Source of the DNA: a virus
Direction: 5' to 3' (one strand)
Length of the DNA stretch: 23,540 nucleotides
IMG/VR virus record: IMGVR_UViG_3300010373_000140
Location: 1 to 23,540 of that record
How positions within the stretch are numbered: position 1 is the first letter of the stretch; each line of letters opens with the position of its first letter. Of the stretch, positions 16,193 to 23,104 are shown one piece after another. Position numbers and translations under genes: made by a program. The notes below the pieces were generated by a model. That model made no database searches, was not told the DNA's origin, and was given only the letters and a program-made list of their open reading frames with translations.

Positions 16193-16381
16193 ATGCCGGC
16201 GAAATCGAAAGCGCAGCGCGAGGCGATGGCGATCGCCGAGCACCATCCCGAGGAACTCAATGCAAAGAACAAGGGGCTGGCGAAGATGACCCACAAAGAG
16301 CTACATGAGTTCGCGTCCACGAAAGAGAAGCATCTGCCGGAACACGTCGGGCGGCGCCCGAATCCGCGCGGGAGCAAATGA
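16193..16381 (+). CDS. Small basic protein, DUF3008-like
   Basis: A 62-aa protein beginning MPAKSKAQREAMAIAEHHP, followed by KMTHKELHEFAST and LPEHV. This PA-KSKAQ start and the K-x-L-x-x-F-A-S/T-x-K-x-x-LP end are features of the DUF3008 family, common in phages and without known function. It has its own purine-rich site (GGGAGA) upstream. The C-terminus carries GRRPNPRG (53-60), which recurs at the end of the gene at 16545. Placed between scaffold and major capsid protein, it may be a small virion or nucleic-acid-binding component. Confidence 0.72.
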   Translation: MPAKSKAQREAMAIAEHHPEELNAKNKGLAKMTHKELHEFASTKEKHLPEHVGRRPNPRGSK

Positions 16382-16548
16382 AGAAACAGGTAATCACAGT
16401 TCCGTGGGGCGCAGGATTCCCTCTTAACACGGAAGTTCCTTTGGCGACCATTCCGGCGGGAGCGATTATCCGCCGTCAAACCGTGGTTGACGCGGATGGC
16501 AACTTGGTCGAACGGAGCGAGATCGAATGCGAGGAACCATGCAAATGA
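16378..16548 (+). CDS. Small hypothetical protein (56 aa)
   Basis: A short open frame beginning ATGAAGAAACAG, whose ATG overlaps the previous stop (ATGA) and whose own end overlaps the next likely start in the same way. It codes MKKQVITVPWGAGFPLNTEV and continues with two strand-like segments (TIPAGAIIRRQTVVDADG) to an acidic, Cys-containing end. The ATGA junctions at both ends support it as real. No family recognised; a small beta-rich fold is possible. Confidence 0.6.
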   Translation: MKKQVITVPWGAGFPLNTEVPLATIPAGAIIRRQTVVDADGNLVERSEIECEEPCK

Positions 16549-16748
16549 AAAAACTCGAACTGCCGAAAGGCTTTGAAGAGCACATGAAGAAACCAGCCCA
16601 TCCGAAGGGCATGAAAGAGCACAAGCCCCATGAGGGCAAGATGCCGACAATGGAAAAGGAAGCGGTGGAGCCTGCCCCGCCATCGGGGCGTTTCGCTAAG
16701 CAATTCCATCACGGCCACGGACGCCGCCCGAATCCACGCGGCATGTAG
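16545..16748 (+). CDS. Small Lys/His/Pro-rich protein
   Basis: A 67-aa strongly basic protein, rich in Lys, His, Pro and Met, probably without a stable fold. ATG 16545 overlaps the preceding stop as ATGA and has GAGGAA at 16531-16536; in-frame ATGs at 16527 and 16539 are less well spaced. Residues 59-66 are GRRPNPRG, the same tail as the DUF3008-like protein 200 nt upstream. It is the last gene before the promoter region of the capsid gene. A role in binding DNA or scaffold is only a guess. Confidence 0.62.
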   Translation: MKKLELPKGFEEHMKKPAHPKGMKEHKPHEGKMPTMEKEAVEPAPPSGRFAKQFHHGHGRRPNPRGM

Positions 16749-16775
16749 TTGACAAATACCACGCCGTTCTATATT
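16749..16775 (+). promoter_or_regulatory. Sigma70-like promoter for the capsid gene
   Basis: A perfect TTGACA at 16749-16754, directly after a stop codon, is followed by TATATT at 16770-16775 (15-nt spacing) or, overlapping it, TATTTA at 16772-16777 (17-nt spacing). It lies at the head of the only sizeable intergenic region, in front of the most strongly expressed gene expected in the window. It may be read by host RNA polymerase; no phage RNA polymerase promoter is recognisable. Confidence 0.6.
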
Positions 16776-16781
16776 TAACAG

Positions 16782-16997
16782 ATAGCCCTAGTACGTTTCG
16801 CAAACGTACTTGCTCTTGCGGGGCGCGCTAAAGCAAGAGCCTCTGCTATGCTTCCACCGGCATAGACCTCGCGGAGCGCAGGCGTAATCCGAGGGACAAT
16901 TTAATTTGTCCGATGGGTTGCGCCGATGGCGCTCAAAACTTTCCAACATAATGTTTCGCGTAACCATCTGGAGGCACCGGCCTTCGGCTGGTGACGC
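16782..16997 (+). promoter_or_regulatory. Structured 5' leader of the capsid transcript
   Basis: About 215 nt of non-coding leader with successive hairpins. Stem 1 is a perfect 9-bp pair, 16790-16798 with 16802-16810, loop CGC. Stem 2 is a perfect 8-bp pair, 16812-16819 with 16833-16840. Stem 3 pairs 16846-16851 with 16860-16865 and can extend outward, 16841-16845 with 16872-16876. Stem 4 pairs 16894-16899 with 16906-16911. Stem 5 pairs 16920-16924 with 16928-16932. A last hairpin lies just before the start codon. No tRNA, known riboswitch or U-tract terminator could be recognised. It may protect the transcript, slow ribosomes, or act in trans. Confidence 0.55.
16970..16997 (+). promoter_or_regulatory. 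Distant Shine-Dalgarno with intervening hairpin at the capsid start
   Basis: GGAGG at 16970-16974 is the strongest ribosome site in reach, but is 23 nt from ATG 16998. The 19 nt at 16975-16993 fold into an 8-bp hairpin (CACCGGCC and GGCTGGTG, loop TTC, one G-U pair), leaving 4 nt before the ATG. Folding would reduce the effective spacing to normal. An in-frame TGA at 16992-16994 rules out a longer capsid protein. Confidence 0.6.
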
Positions 16998-18092
16998 ATG
17001 CCCGTGGCCGAATGGGTTTACCAACATACCGACCCGCTGACGAACAGCCGTTGGGCGAAGCTGATGCTTTCGCAGTACATGGCGGATGTTCTCTTCTTTC
17101 GTTTCGCGTCGAAGGACGAGTCCTCGCTGATCATGATTATGGACGACCTCCAGAAGCATGCCGGCGACAACGTAACCTTCGGTATCAGCGAATTGCTGAG
17201 CGGCCCCGGCGTGCTCGACCTGAATACGCTGACCGGCAACGAAGAGGCGCCGATCACTTACGGCGATACGCTCTATATTCACGAACTGGCGCACGCGATT
17301 TTGCTAGTCGGCCCGATTTCCGATCAGCGCATCCTCTTCGATCGGCGCAAGACTGGCCGTAACCGGCTGTCGGACTGGTATGCGGCTCGCACCGACCATA
17401 GCGGAGCCAACCAGCTTGCGGGGTACACTCCGCAGACCGACACCCGGTTTACCGGCTTGCAGGCGACGATCGCGACGACTCGGCAGATTCTGCCGGCGGG
17501 CGTGACCGACGCGGCCAATCTGACTTCGGCCAATACATTCGACATCACGTTTATCGATACAGCGGTCAACAACGCTAAGGCGTTGACCAGCGGTATTCGC
17601 GCGGTGCGCGTCGGCGGCCGGGACTTCTATGTGCTCTTCATGCACTCCTCGCAAGCCACCGACATGCGCAAGAACACCAGTCTGGGCCAGTGGCTCGATA
17701 TCCAGAAGGCGGCCATGACGGGCGGCGATATCGGCGACAATCCGATTTTCTGGATGGCGCTCGGCATGTATCGGCAGACGCTGATGCACGAGAACACGCG
17801 CGTCACCAATGCGGTCGCGGCTGCGGGCACGGCGGTAGCCAACACCAAGCGCGCATTGCATTGCGGCGCGCAGGCGGCGGTGCTGGCCTTCGGGCGCAGC
17901 CAGAACGACAGCCAGAAGTTCCGGTGGCTGGAAGAGTTGCGCGACTTCGGGCGCCAGATTGGTATCGGCGTCTCGGCCATCTGGGGTCTCGTGAAAGTGC
18001 AGTTCAACTCAACCGATTTCGGCGTGCAGTGTATCGACACTTACGGCATCGACCTCGACACTCTCGGCGCGGCAGCTACCAACGCGGAGTAA
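16998..18092 (+). CDS. Major capsid protein, N4-gp56 family
   Basis: The shell-forming capsid protein, 364 aa, presumably of the HK97 fold. Family hallmarks are visible: a Trp near the N-terminus (SRWAKLM), DLQKHAGDNVTFGISELLSG (50-69), GVLDLNTLTGNEEAPITYGDTLYI (71-94, with the typical GNEE) and ISDQR...LSDWYAAR (107-131). The C-terminal half is strand-rich with VKVQFNSTDFGVQCIDTYG near the end. No N-terminal prohead propeptide or cleavage site is evident. ATG 16998 is the first start after an in-frame stop. It has its own promoter and structured leader, and is followed after 3 nt by a glycosyltransferase gene. Confidence 0.92.
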   Translation: MPVAEWVYQHTDPLTNSRWAKLMLSQYMADVLFFRFASKDESSLIMIMDDLQKHAGDNVTFGISELLSGPGVLDLNTLTGNEEAPITYGDTLYIHELAHAILLVGPISDQRILFDRRKTGRNRLSDWYAARTDHSGANQLAGYTPQTDTRFTGLQATIATTRQILPAGVTDAANLTSANTFDITFIDTAVNNAKALTSGIRAVRVGGRDFYVLFMHSSQATDMRKNTSLGQWLDIQKAAMTGGDIGDNPIFWMALGMYRQTLMHENTRVTNAVAAAGTAVANTKRALHCGAQAAVLAFGRSQNDSQKFRWLEELRDFGRQIGIGVSAIWGLVKVQFNSTDFGVQCIDTYGIDLDTLGAAATNAE

Positions 18093-18095
18093 TCA

Positions 18096-18824
18096 GTGGG
18101 CGAGACTACACACAAGCTGGCGATCGGCTATCCGCATCCGGGGATGGTGCATCAGGGTTTCATGGACTCCTACGTGAAGTTTCGGGAGTTCGACCTGACG
18201 CACGGCAACATCCTCGGCGCGGTCATCCCCCAGCAGGGGATGTATATCGCCGGCCAGCGCAACCGGATCGTCAGGAATTTTCTGAACACCAAGCTGGAAT
18301 GGCTGCTGTGCATGGACGCCGACCACACTTACGCGCCGGAGTTGCCCTATCTGCTGATTCAGTCGGCAGAGGACAACGACGCGCGAATTATGTCGGCGCT
18401 GTACTTCGGGATTCTGGCCGGAGAACCGTCGCCGATGTGGTGGCAGCGGACGCCGAAAGGCGAATTCGCGACCACGGGCGAGATCGTCGAAGGCGTGCAG
18501 GAAATTCAGGGCTTCGGGATGGGCATGGTGCTCATCCATCGAAGCGTGTTCGAGGAAATGTTGCCGATGCGTCCCGATGATCCATGGAAGTGGTTTGGGC
18601 ATGATCTGACCGAATTTCACGGGAGCATCGAGCGTTACGGCGAAGATTTATGCTTTTGCGATCGCGTGCATTCGCTCGGAATCAAGATGTACGGCGACAG
18701 CCGCATCCTGGTGGGGCATAGCAAGACGATCAATCTGGACTTCGAGACCTTCTTGAAGTTGGCGAAACATCGGAAAGACGGAGAGCCGGATGCTCCCGCG
18801 CGGGTAATCGACCCCATCGTTTAA
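18096..18824 (+). CDS. GT-A-fold glycosyltransferase
   Basis: A 242-aa glycosyltransferase of the GT-A/family-2-like type, transferring a sugar from a nucleotide donor. The metal-binding DxD is at 74-76 (WLLCMDADHTY), at the end of a strand as expected. The acceptor-side elements GFGMGMVLIHRSVF (139-152), E183/D184 (YGEDLCFCDR) and H208 (LVGHSK) follow in the right order. There is no membrane segment or signal peptide, so it acts in the cytoplasm. It starts at GTG 18096 with GGAG at 18086-18089, 6 nt upstream, and lies between the capsid gene and a possible decoration gene. The acceptor may be a virion protein, but this is inferred from position alone; DNA, host envelope glycan or small-molecule acceptors remain possible. 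Confidence 0.83.
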   Translation: MGETTHKLAIGYPHPGMVHQGFMDSYVKFREFDLTHGNILGAVIPQQGMYIAGQRNRIVRNFLNTKLEWLLCMDADHTYAPELPYLLIQSAEDNDARIMSALYFGILAGEPSPMWWQRTPKGEFATTGEIVEGVQEIQGFGMGMVLIHRSVFEEMLPMRPDDPWKWFGHDLTEFHGSIERYGEDLCFCDRVHSLGIKMYGDSRILVGHSKTINLDFETFLKLAKHRKDGEPDAPARVIDPIV

Positions 18825-18828
18825 GGAG
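18823..18828 (+). promoter_or_regulatory. Strong Shine-Dalgarno deciding a TTG start
   Basis: AAGGAG overlaps the preceding TAA and is 8 nt upstream of TTG 18837. It makes TTG the clear start of the downstream beta-rich protein. The same AAGGAG/TTGGCT arrangement occurs at 13093-13108. Confidence 0.75.
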
Positions 18829-18836
18829 AAAGAGAA

Positions 18837-19355
18837 TTGGCTACTTACAATTCGTCAAGCATCACCCGAGACGGGTTTCCGCGCGGAGTCGGCGTCTATC
18901 CGATCAAGGTGATTGGCACGATCAATCTCGCGTCCAATATCACGCTCGGATCGGGCGCTCCTGACGTTCTGCCGATCTGCCTGATCCCGTCGAACTCGTT
19001 CATTTCGGACTTCAAGATCGGGTTTCCGGCGGTCGACGGCGGCAACGCTCTCGGCCTTAAGCTGGTCGATACGCTGGCATCGCCGACGACCTATATCGCG
19101 GCGATCACTCAGGCGCAGGCTGGCGGCACGATTACCATGTCGCAAATAGCAGCGGCGCAGACCCCGAATATTGGGGCAATGTACGCCGCGACTTCGCGGA
19201 CAATCGGAGCAACTGGAGCGAAGGTGTTGGTCTGGACTTCGGGCGTGCAGTTGCAGTTGTCGGTAATCACTTCGGCAACCAACACCAGCGGAGCAACCGC
19301 CCTGAATATCACCTATATGGTGGAATTCGCGCCGGTGTACGACGCAGGCACCTGA
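18837..19355 (+). CDS. Putative capsid decoration/structural protein
   Basis: A 172-aa protein from TTG 18837. It is rich in Thr, Ser, Ala, Ile and Val, with alternating strands throughout (VYPIKVIGTINLASNITLG; KVLVWTSGVQLQLSVIT; LNITYMVEFAPVYDAGT), few charges and no Cys beyond one. Such beta-sandwich composition one gene after the major capsid protein is common for head decoration or minor structural proteins. No named family is recognised, so the role rests on composition and location. It joins the next gene by TGATG. Confidence 0.65.
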   Translation: MATYNSSSITRDGFPRGVGVYPIKVIGTINLASNITLGSGAPDVLPICLIPSNSFISDFKIGFPAVDGGNALGLKLVDTLASPTTYIAAITQAQAGGTITMSQIAAAQTPNIGAMYAATSRTIGATGAKVLVWTSGVQLQLSVITSATNTSGATALNITYMVEFAPVYDAGT

Positions 19356-19615
19356 TGAAGAAGTTCAGCGACCTTGAGGATTTGCTGCCGCGTCCGGCGG
19401 GCTATGACGGCAAGTGTAACGGCGAGCCGTATGGCGACGATCTGCCTGAGGCGCTGACGGACGATACGGTAGTCGAAGCCTACAAAGTGCCGTGGAAGGC
19501 GTATGGGCATCTCAAAGACGCGGACGCGGATATTACTGACGCGGCGTGGGGAATTCAAGACGGACGGCGGGATGCCCGGCAAATGAAGGACATCCCCGAA
19601 ATCGGAAAGAAGTAG
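19355..19615 (+). CDS. Small acidic hypothetical protein
   Basis: An 86-aa protein, Asp/Glu/Lys-rich, with a predicted helical C-terminal half (DADADITDAAWGIQDGRRDA). No Cys cluster, membrane segment or motif is visible. The ATG overlaps the previous TGA by one base. It is followed by a strong ribosome site for the next gene. Function unknown. Confidence 0.68.
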   Translation: MKKFSDLEDLLPRPAGYDGKCNGEPYGDDLPEALTDDTVVEAYKVPWKAYGHLKDADADITDAAWGIQDGRRDARQMKDIPEIGKK

Positions 19616-19626
19616 GAGCTAGATCA

Positions 19627-19875
19627 ATGGCAAAAGGCTCGGGGCTAATCCACCAAAATCCTTTTAACGAAGTAAACAATGTCGATAGCAACAAGCCCGA
19701 TTCGATGGGCGACGATCTTTATTTCGGCGGATACGAAGAGGTGATGAAGAATCATCTCTCCGAGACCGGCGACATGGTGTCGACGCCGAACAGCGATGCG
19801 TCTCACGATACTTTCGGTGGCCCCGCGGCGGGCGAGCCGAATCCGGCCGGGATGGGCGGGAAGGGCGGGAAGTAA
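19627..19875 (+). CDS. Small hypothetical protein with Gly-rich tail
   Basis: An 82-aa protein, Asn/Asp/Gly/Ser-rich, ending in a Gly/Lys run (GMGGKGGK). ATG 19627 is set by AGGAG at 19614-19618, 8 nt upstream; the open frame extends further back to 19546 but lacks a good site there. Probably poorly structured apart from a short helix near the middle (GGYEEVMKNHLS). No family recognised. Confidence 0.65.
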   Translation: MAKGSGLIHQNPFNEVNNVDSNKPDSMGDDLYFGGYEEVMKNHLSETGDMVSTPNSDASHDTFGGPAAGEPNPAGMGGKGGK

Positions 19876-19884
19876 GGAAAGGCG

Positions 19885-20721
19885 ATGCGCAAACTACTCA
19901 CGCTTTTGGCGTTTTCGGCACTGCTGGTCGCTCCGCGTGCGTTTGCGCAGAGTCAGGCCAATCCGTTCGATCCGTGTGCGCAGTTCCCGAAACAGTACGT
20001 CGGCATCAATATCAGCTCGGCGACTACGACCCGGCTTGTGGCTCTGAATGCGAATGCTCCGATTTATGTATGCGGAGGCGTGCTGAATCAGGTCAATGGG
20101 ACAGGTTCGTTAAAGCTGGAGTACGGAACCGGGGCGACCTGTGGTACCGGAACCACGGCTCTTACCGGCCCGCTTTACGCTTCGACGGTTGCCAGCGGGA
20201 CGACCAACGTCGTGCTCACCGCGTCGAAAACTACCGGCACTTATGCAGTGGCGCCGACTGGGACTTCGCTGTGCGCCGTTTCTACCGGCACGATCCAGCA
20301 AAGCGGTTGGTTGAGTTATGTCCAATCGCCGAATGTGACGGCGGCCAGTTTTTTCGATCCGTGTTCACAGTATCCGATGTCGGTTGCTCCGATCAATTTC
20401 AGTGCGGCGACTGGGGCGCAGCTGATCGCCGGTGTTTCCAGCGCGAACATCTATGTCTGTGGGATGTACTACCAGGACGCCGGCCGTGCCACGACAGCGA
20501 ACACCGGGCAATTCTCTTACGGCACGGGATCGGTCTGCGCCACGGGGGCGACGAATATCGGCGGCGTGATTACGGGGGGCCTCACGGCGGGCGCGAATGC
20601 GACGACGATCGATGTCCCACCGGCTTCGACGATGTTTACTGTCCCGATGGGCGATGCGCTTTGTCTGACTCCGACGCAGACCAGCACCATCACTGGCTAC
20701 GTGGACTACGTGCAACGCTGA
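19885..20721 (+). CDS. Exported two-repeat Cys protein
   Basis: A 278-aa protein with a textbook Sec signal peptide: MRK start, hydrophobic LLTLLAFSALLVA, and an A-F-A cleavage site before Q22. The mature part is two related domains, about 28-148 and 157-278. Each begins FDPC, runs through a strand-rich I-Y-V-C-G segment and a Y-G-T-G...C element, and ends with G-[WY]-[LV]-[SD]-Y-V-Q. The four Cys of each repeat are in register: C31, C63, C86, C130 and C160, C192, C218, C260. They could form disulfides after export. AAGGAAAGG precedes the ATG. Lying among virion genes, it could be a surface-exposed receptor, exclusion or virion protein; the export signal makes a host-envelope location the simplest reading. 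Function is not established. Confidence 0.78.
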   Translation: MRKLLTLLAFSALLVAPRAFAQSQANPFDPCAQFPKQYVGINISSATTTRLVALNANAPIYVCGGVLNQVNGTGSLKLEYGTGATCGTGTTALTGPLYASTVASGTTNVVLTASKTTGTYAVAPTGTSLCAVSTGTIQQSGWLSYVQSPNVTAASFFDPCSQYPMSVAPINFSAATGAQLIAGVSSANIYVCGMYYQDAGRATTANTGQFSYGTGSVCATGATNIGGVITGGLTAGANATTIDVPPASTMFTVPMGDALCLTPTQTSTITGYVDYVQR

Positions 20722-20733
20722 GCGAGAGAGCAT

Positions 20734-21672
20734 GTGGGAGAAGGATACACCGCAGCTCAGAAAGATACCCGAACCTTCGGGCAGCAAATCGGAAGATTGC
20801 TGGACGATCTGAATCGGCCTGACCTTCAGAACATAGCAATCGTATATCTCCAGGACGCCATGCGGTATTTCCAGCGGCGTCCTTTCTTTTTCAACGAGAC
20901 CGACAACACCGCGATCCCTAGCTGGGCGGCGGCCACGAACTACCCGCAAGGTTCTACGATTACGGGCGTGACTGGCGGCGTGACCTATGTGTTCTGCGCG
21001 CTGAATAGTGGGTTGTCCGACCCCGCTACACAGCCGACGTGGCCTAGCACCATATTCACGGTGCCGGCGAGTCCTGCGACTCCGCCGCCCGCGAGCGGCA
21101 CGGCGGGCACGGTCAACGATAACGGCGGAGCGCCAACGGGGATCATCTGGGCGAACATCGGCGTGTTCCAGACCGGCATCTATACCCAATTGGCGACGGT
21201 GTACAACGTCAACCAGTACGTGCCGCCGATTGACTATGTATCGCCGTCGATCGTCGAGGTTACGTGGTCGCTCAATATCCGCAAGCAGATGACGATGATC
21301 TCGTATCAGGACTTGCGGGCTTATGATGTGATTCGGCCTACGCCACCAGAGTCCTATCCAACCATGTGGGCGTGGTTTCAGCAGCAGATTTACCTTTGGC
21401 CGTATCCGAACTCCTTCTACCCGATCACCTTGTCGTATCGGAGCGCACCGCAACTGGTGACTCTGACTACCGACTATAATTTCTGGACAACCACGGCGGA
21501 GCGGCTGATCAGGAAGTACGCGCAGGCGTCGATCGAGCGCGAGGTCTTGAAAGACCCGCAATCGGCGCAGGTCAGCATGAGCGCAGCCACGGAAGAATTG
21601 AATGCGCTGCGGAGTCAGGGCATCCAAATGGACAATTCGGGAGGCGCGGGCATTCCTGCCTCTCCGTGGTGA
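20734..21672 (+). CDS. Head-tail adaptor, with inserted CBM-like domain
   Basis: A 312-aa protein starting at GTG 20734 (an ATG two bases earlier is in another frame). Residues 15-60 (helical, IGRLLDDLNRPDLQNIAIVYLQDAMRYF in part, then FFFNET) and 148-300 (TVYNVNQYVPPIDYVSP; FQQQIYLWPYPN; ITLSYRSAP; then a C-terminal helix with ERLIRKYAQASIERE) match the general pattern of podovirus gp4/gp6-type adaptors, which join portal and tail. Between them, about 63-143, is a separate segment, W-x-A-x-T-x-Y-x-x-G-S, TYVFCALNSGLSD, Q-P-T-W-P and D-N-G-x-x-x-G-I-I-W. It resembles the small carbohydrate-binding-like domain often found in phage tail proteins. Adaptor assignment rests on pattern and position before the gp10-like gene. 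Confidence 0.72.
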   Translation: MGEGYTAAQKDTRTFGQQIGRLLDDLNRPDLQNIAIVYLQDAMRYFQRRPFFFNETDNTAIPSWAAATNYPQGSTITGVTGGVTYVFCALNSGLSDPATQPTWPSTIFTVPASPATPPPASGTAGTVNDNGGAPTGIIWANIGVFQTGIYTQLATVYNVNQYVPPIDYVSPSIVEVTWSLNIRKQMTMISYQDLRAYDVIRPTPPESYPTMWAWFQQQIYLWPYPNSFYPITLSYRSAPQLVTLTTDYNFWTTTAERLIRKYAQASIEREVLKDPQSAQVSMSAATEELNALRSQGIQMDNSGGAGIPASPW

Positions 21673-21673
21673 C

Positions 21674-23104
21674 ATGCCGCTTTATCAGCAAGGCCAATCG
21701 CAGACGGTTGAACTGGCAGATTTTGCGCCAGACCTCGACCCGACCATGCCATCGCAAGGGCAAGGCATCCTGCTCGACATGGATCAGGCGATTCCTACGC
21801 TCAAGGGCTTTCAGGCGCTGAACGCAGCGGCTCCGTATGTAGCCGGCGCATTGCCGGAAACGCCGACCGGATCGACGATCGGCTATTACAGCACAGGAGC
21901 TACTCAATTCTGGGCGGGCGGCGCGAATCATCTGTATCGCCCCTTCGGCTCGATTTGGGTGCAGGCCGATTCGATGGGGACGACGCCATTCGGTGCCGGA
22001 CGCTGGCGCTTTGCGCAGTTCAACGACGACATGATCGCTGTCGGTGGCGCGGGCATAACGCCGCAAGTAGCGACCGGGACGACAGGCACCTTTGCGGCGC
22101 TAGGCGGCAGTCCGCCGGTGGGCGCAACGTGCGTCGTCGCAATCAATGGGCAGGTGCTGATGTTCGCAGGCGCGAACTGGTACGCAAGCGCGCTCGGGAC
22201 GGATAACAACTGGACGCCGGATATCCAGACTCAAGCCGGGTCGGGGACTTTGTATGACTATCCCGGAAACGTCGTCGCGGCGGCCCCCATCTATCGCAAC
22301 GCTCTCGTATTCAAGAACACGGCCACCTGGCTTTTTCAGTACGTCGGCGGCCAAGCGGTCTGGGGCAACCAATTAGTGTCGGATTTCACGGGAGCGTGGG
22401 GGCAGGAAAGCGTAGTGCCGCTGCCGGATGGCGTGGCGTGGATCGGGACTGACGATTTCTACTTTTCCGGCGGTTACACGCCGCAGGCGATTCCGAACAA
22501 TCTCAAGGAATGGTTCTTTGACGTAGCCGATCCGACTCAATTGGCGAATGCGCTGGGCCGTTACGATCCCTATCACGGCGTCATCTGGTGGTTCTTTGTC
22601 TCGAAGGCGACTCCGAGCGCAGGCGTGCCGGATCGCTATGTGAATTATTCGCGGCGAGCGCAGCGATGGGGCACCGGCTATCTAAATACGCCGAGCGTGC
22701 CGAGTCCGAACACGCAACCGGGGCTGATCGCGGGCTATTACTTCGATACCAATAACATTCTCCAGAGCTACAGCGGCACGCCGGGAATCATGCGGCTCAA
22801 GACCGGCTACTACGGGGACGAGGCGTTGTTGGGGCAGGTGATGCGGGTGCGTCCGCGCTACAACATCTCGCCGAAGTCATCCAGTCTCGCGACCTTCAAT
22901 ACCAACCATGTCGGCGGCACGAATATTGTCGGGCCTGCGGGTGTGCTTGGCAATGACGGATGGTTCTATTACCGCGCGTACAACCGCTGGCATCAGTGGG
23001 AACTGACCACGGTAGGCACCGAGGAAACCTTGACCACGAACGCGGATGTGGGGCCGGAAGTCTGCGCGTTCTCCTATGACTACAGGGTTGGGGGGATTCG
23101 CTGA
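21674..23104 (+). CDS. Tail hub/nozzle protein, P22 gp10-like
   Basis: A 476-aa beta-rich protein, close to P22 gp10 (472 aa) in length and in position after the adaptor gene. It is full of short W/Y/F-rich strands and Gly turns (GVAWIGTDDFYFSGG; GVIWWFFVSKA; GYYFDTNNILQSY), as expected for the beta-propeller hub that closes the portal channel and holds packaged DNA. ATG 21674 lies 1 nt after the adaptor stop. The open frame runs back to 21602 but that part overlaps the adaptor. The stop overlaps the next start as TGATG. Confidence 0.72.
   Translation: MPLYQQGQSQTVELADFAPDLDPTMPSQGQGILLDMDQAIPTLKGFQALNAAAPYVAGALPETPTGSTIGYYSTGATQFWAGGANHLYRPFGSIWVQADSMGTTPFGAGRWRFAQFNDDMIAVGGAGITPQVATGTTGTFAALGGSPPVGATCVVAINGQVLMFAGANWYASALGTDNNWTPDIQTQAGSGTLYDYPGNVVAAAPIYRNALVFKNTATWLFQYVGGQAVWGNQLVSDFTGAWGQESVVPLPDGVAWIGTDDFYFSGGYTPQAIPNNLKEWFFDVADPTQLANALGRYDPYHGVIWWFFVSKATPSAGVPDRYVNYSRRAQRWGTGYLNTPSVPSPNTQPGLIAGYYFDTNNILQSYSGTPGIMRLKTGYYGDEALLGQVMRVRPRYNISPKSSSLATFNTNHVGGTNIVGPAGVLGNDGWFYYRAYNRWHQWELTTVGTEETLTTNADVGPEVCAFSYDYRVGGIR

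Noticed and set aside
16790-16840. The two perfect hairpins of the leader as a transcription terminator for the upstream genes.
   Set aside because: Neither is followed by a T-run, and both lie downstream of the promoter that would serve the capsid gene.
16848-16865. A five-codon frame MLPPA in the leader, considered as a stalling leader peptide because of its Pro-Pro.
   Set aside because: No ribosome binding site is well placed, it lies wholly inside a stem, and such short frames are expected by chance.
16782-16997. A tRNA gene or group I intron in the leader.
   Set aside because: No cloverleaf with anticodon and T-loop could be drawn, and the length and missing core elements do not fit an intron.
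17690-18580. A 296-codon plus-strand frame spanning the end of the capsid gene and most of the glycosyltransferase.
   Set aside because: It is in a shifted frame over two well-identified genes and is Arg/His/Gly-rich without motifs.
20365-21675. A 436-codon open frame on the minus strand.
   Set aside because: It runs antisense to the secreted Cys protein and the adaptor, is Arg-rich, and has no recognisable motif; it is a by-product of GC-rich codons on the plus strand.
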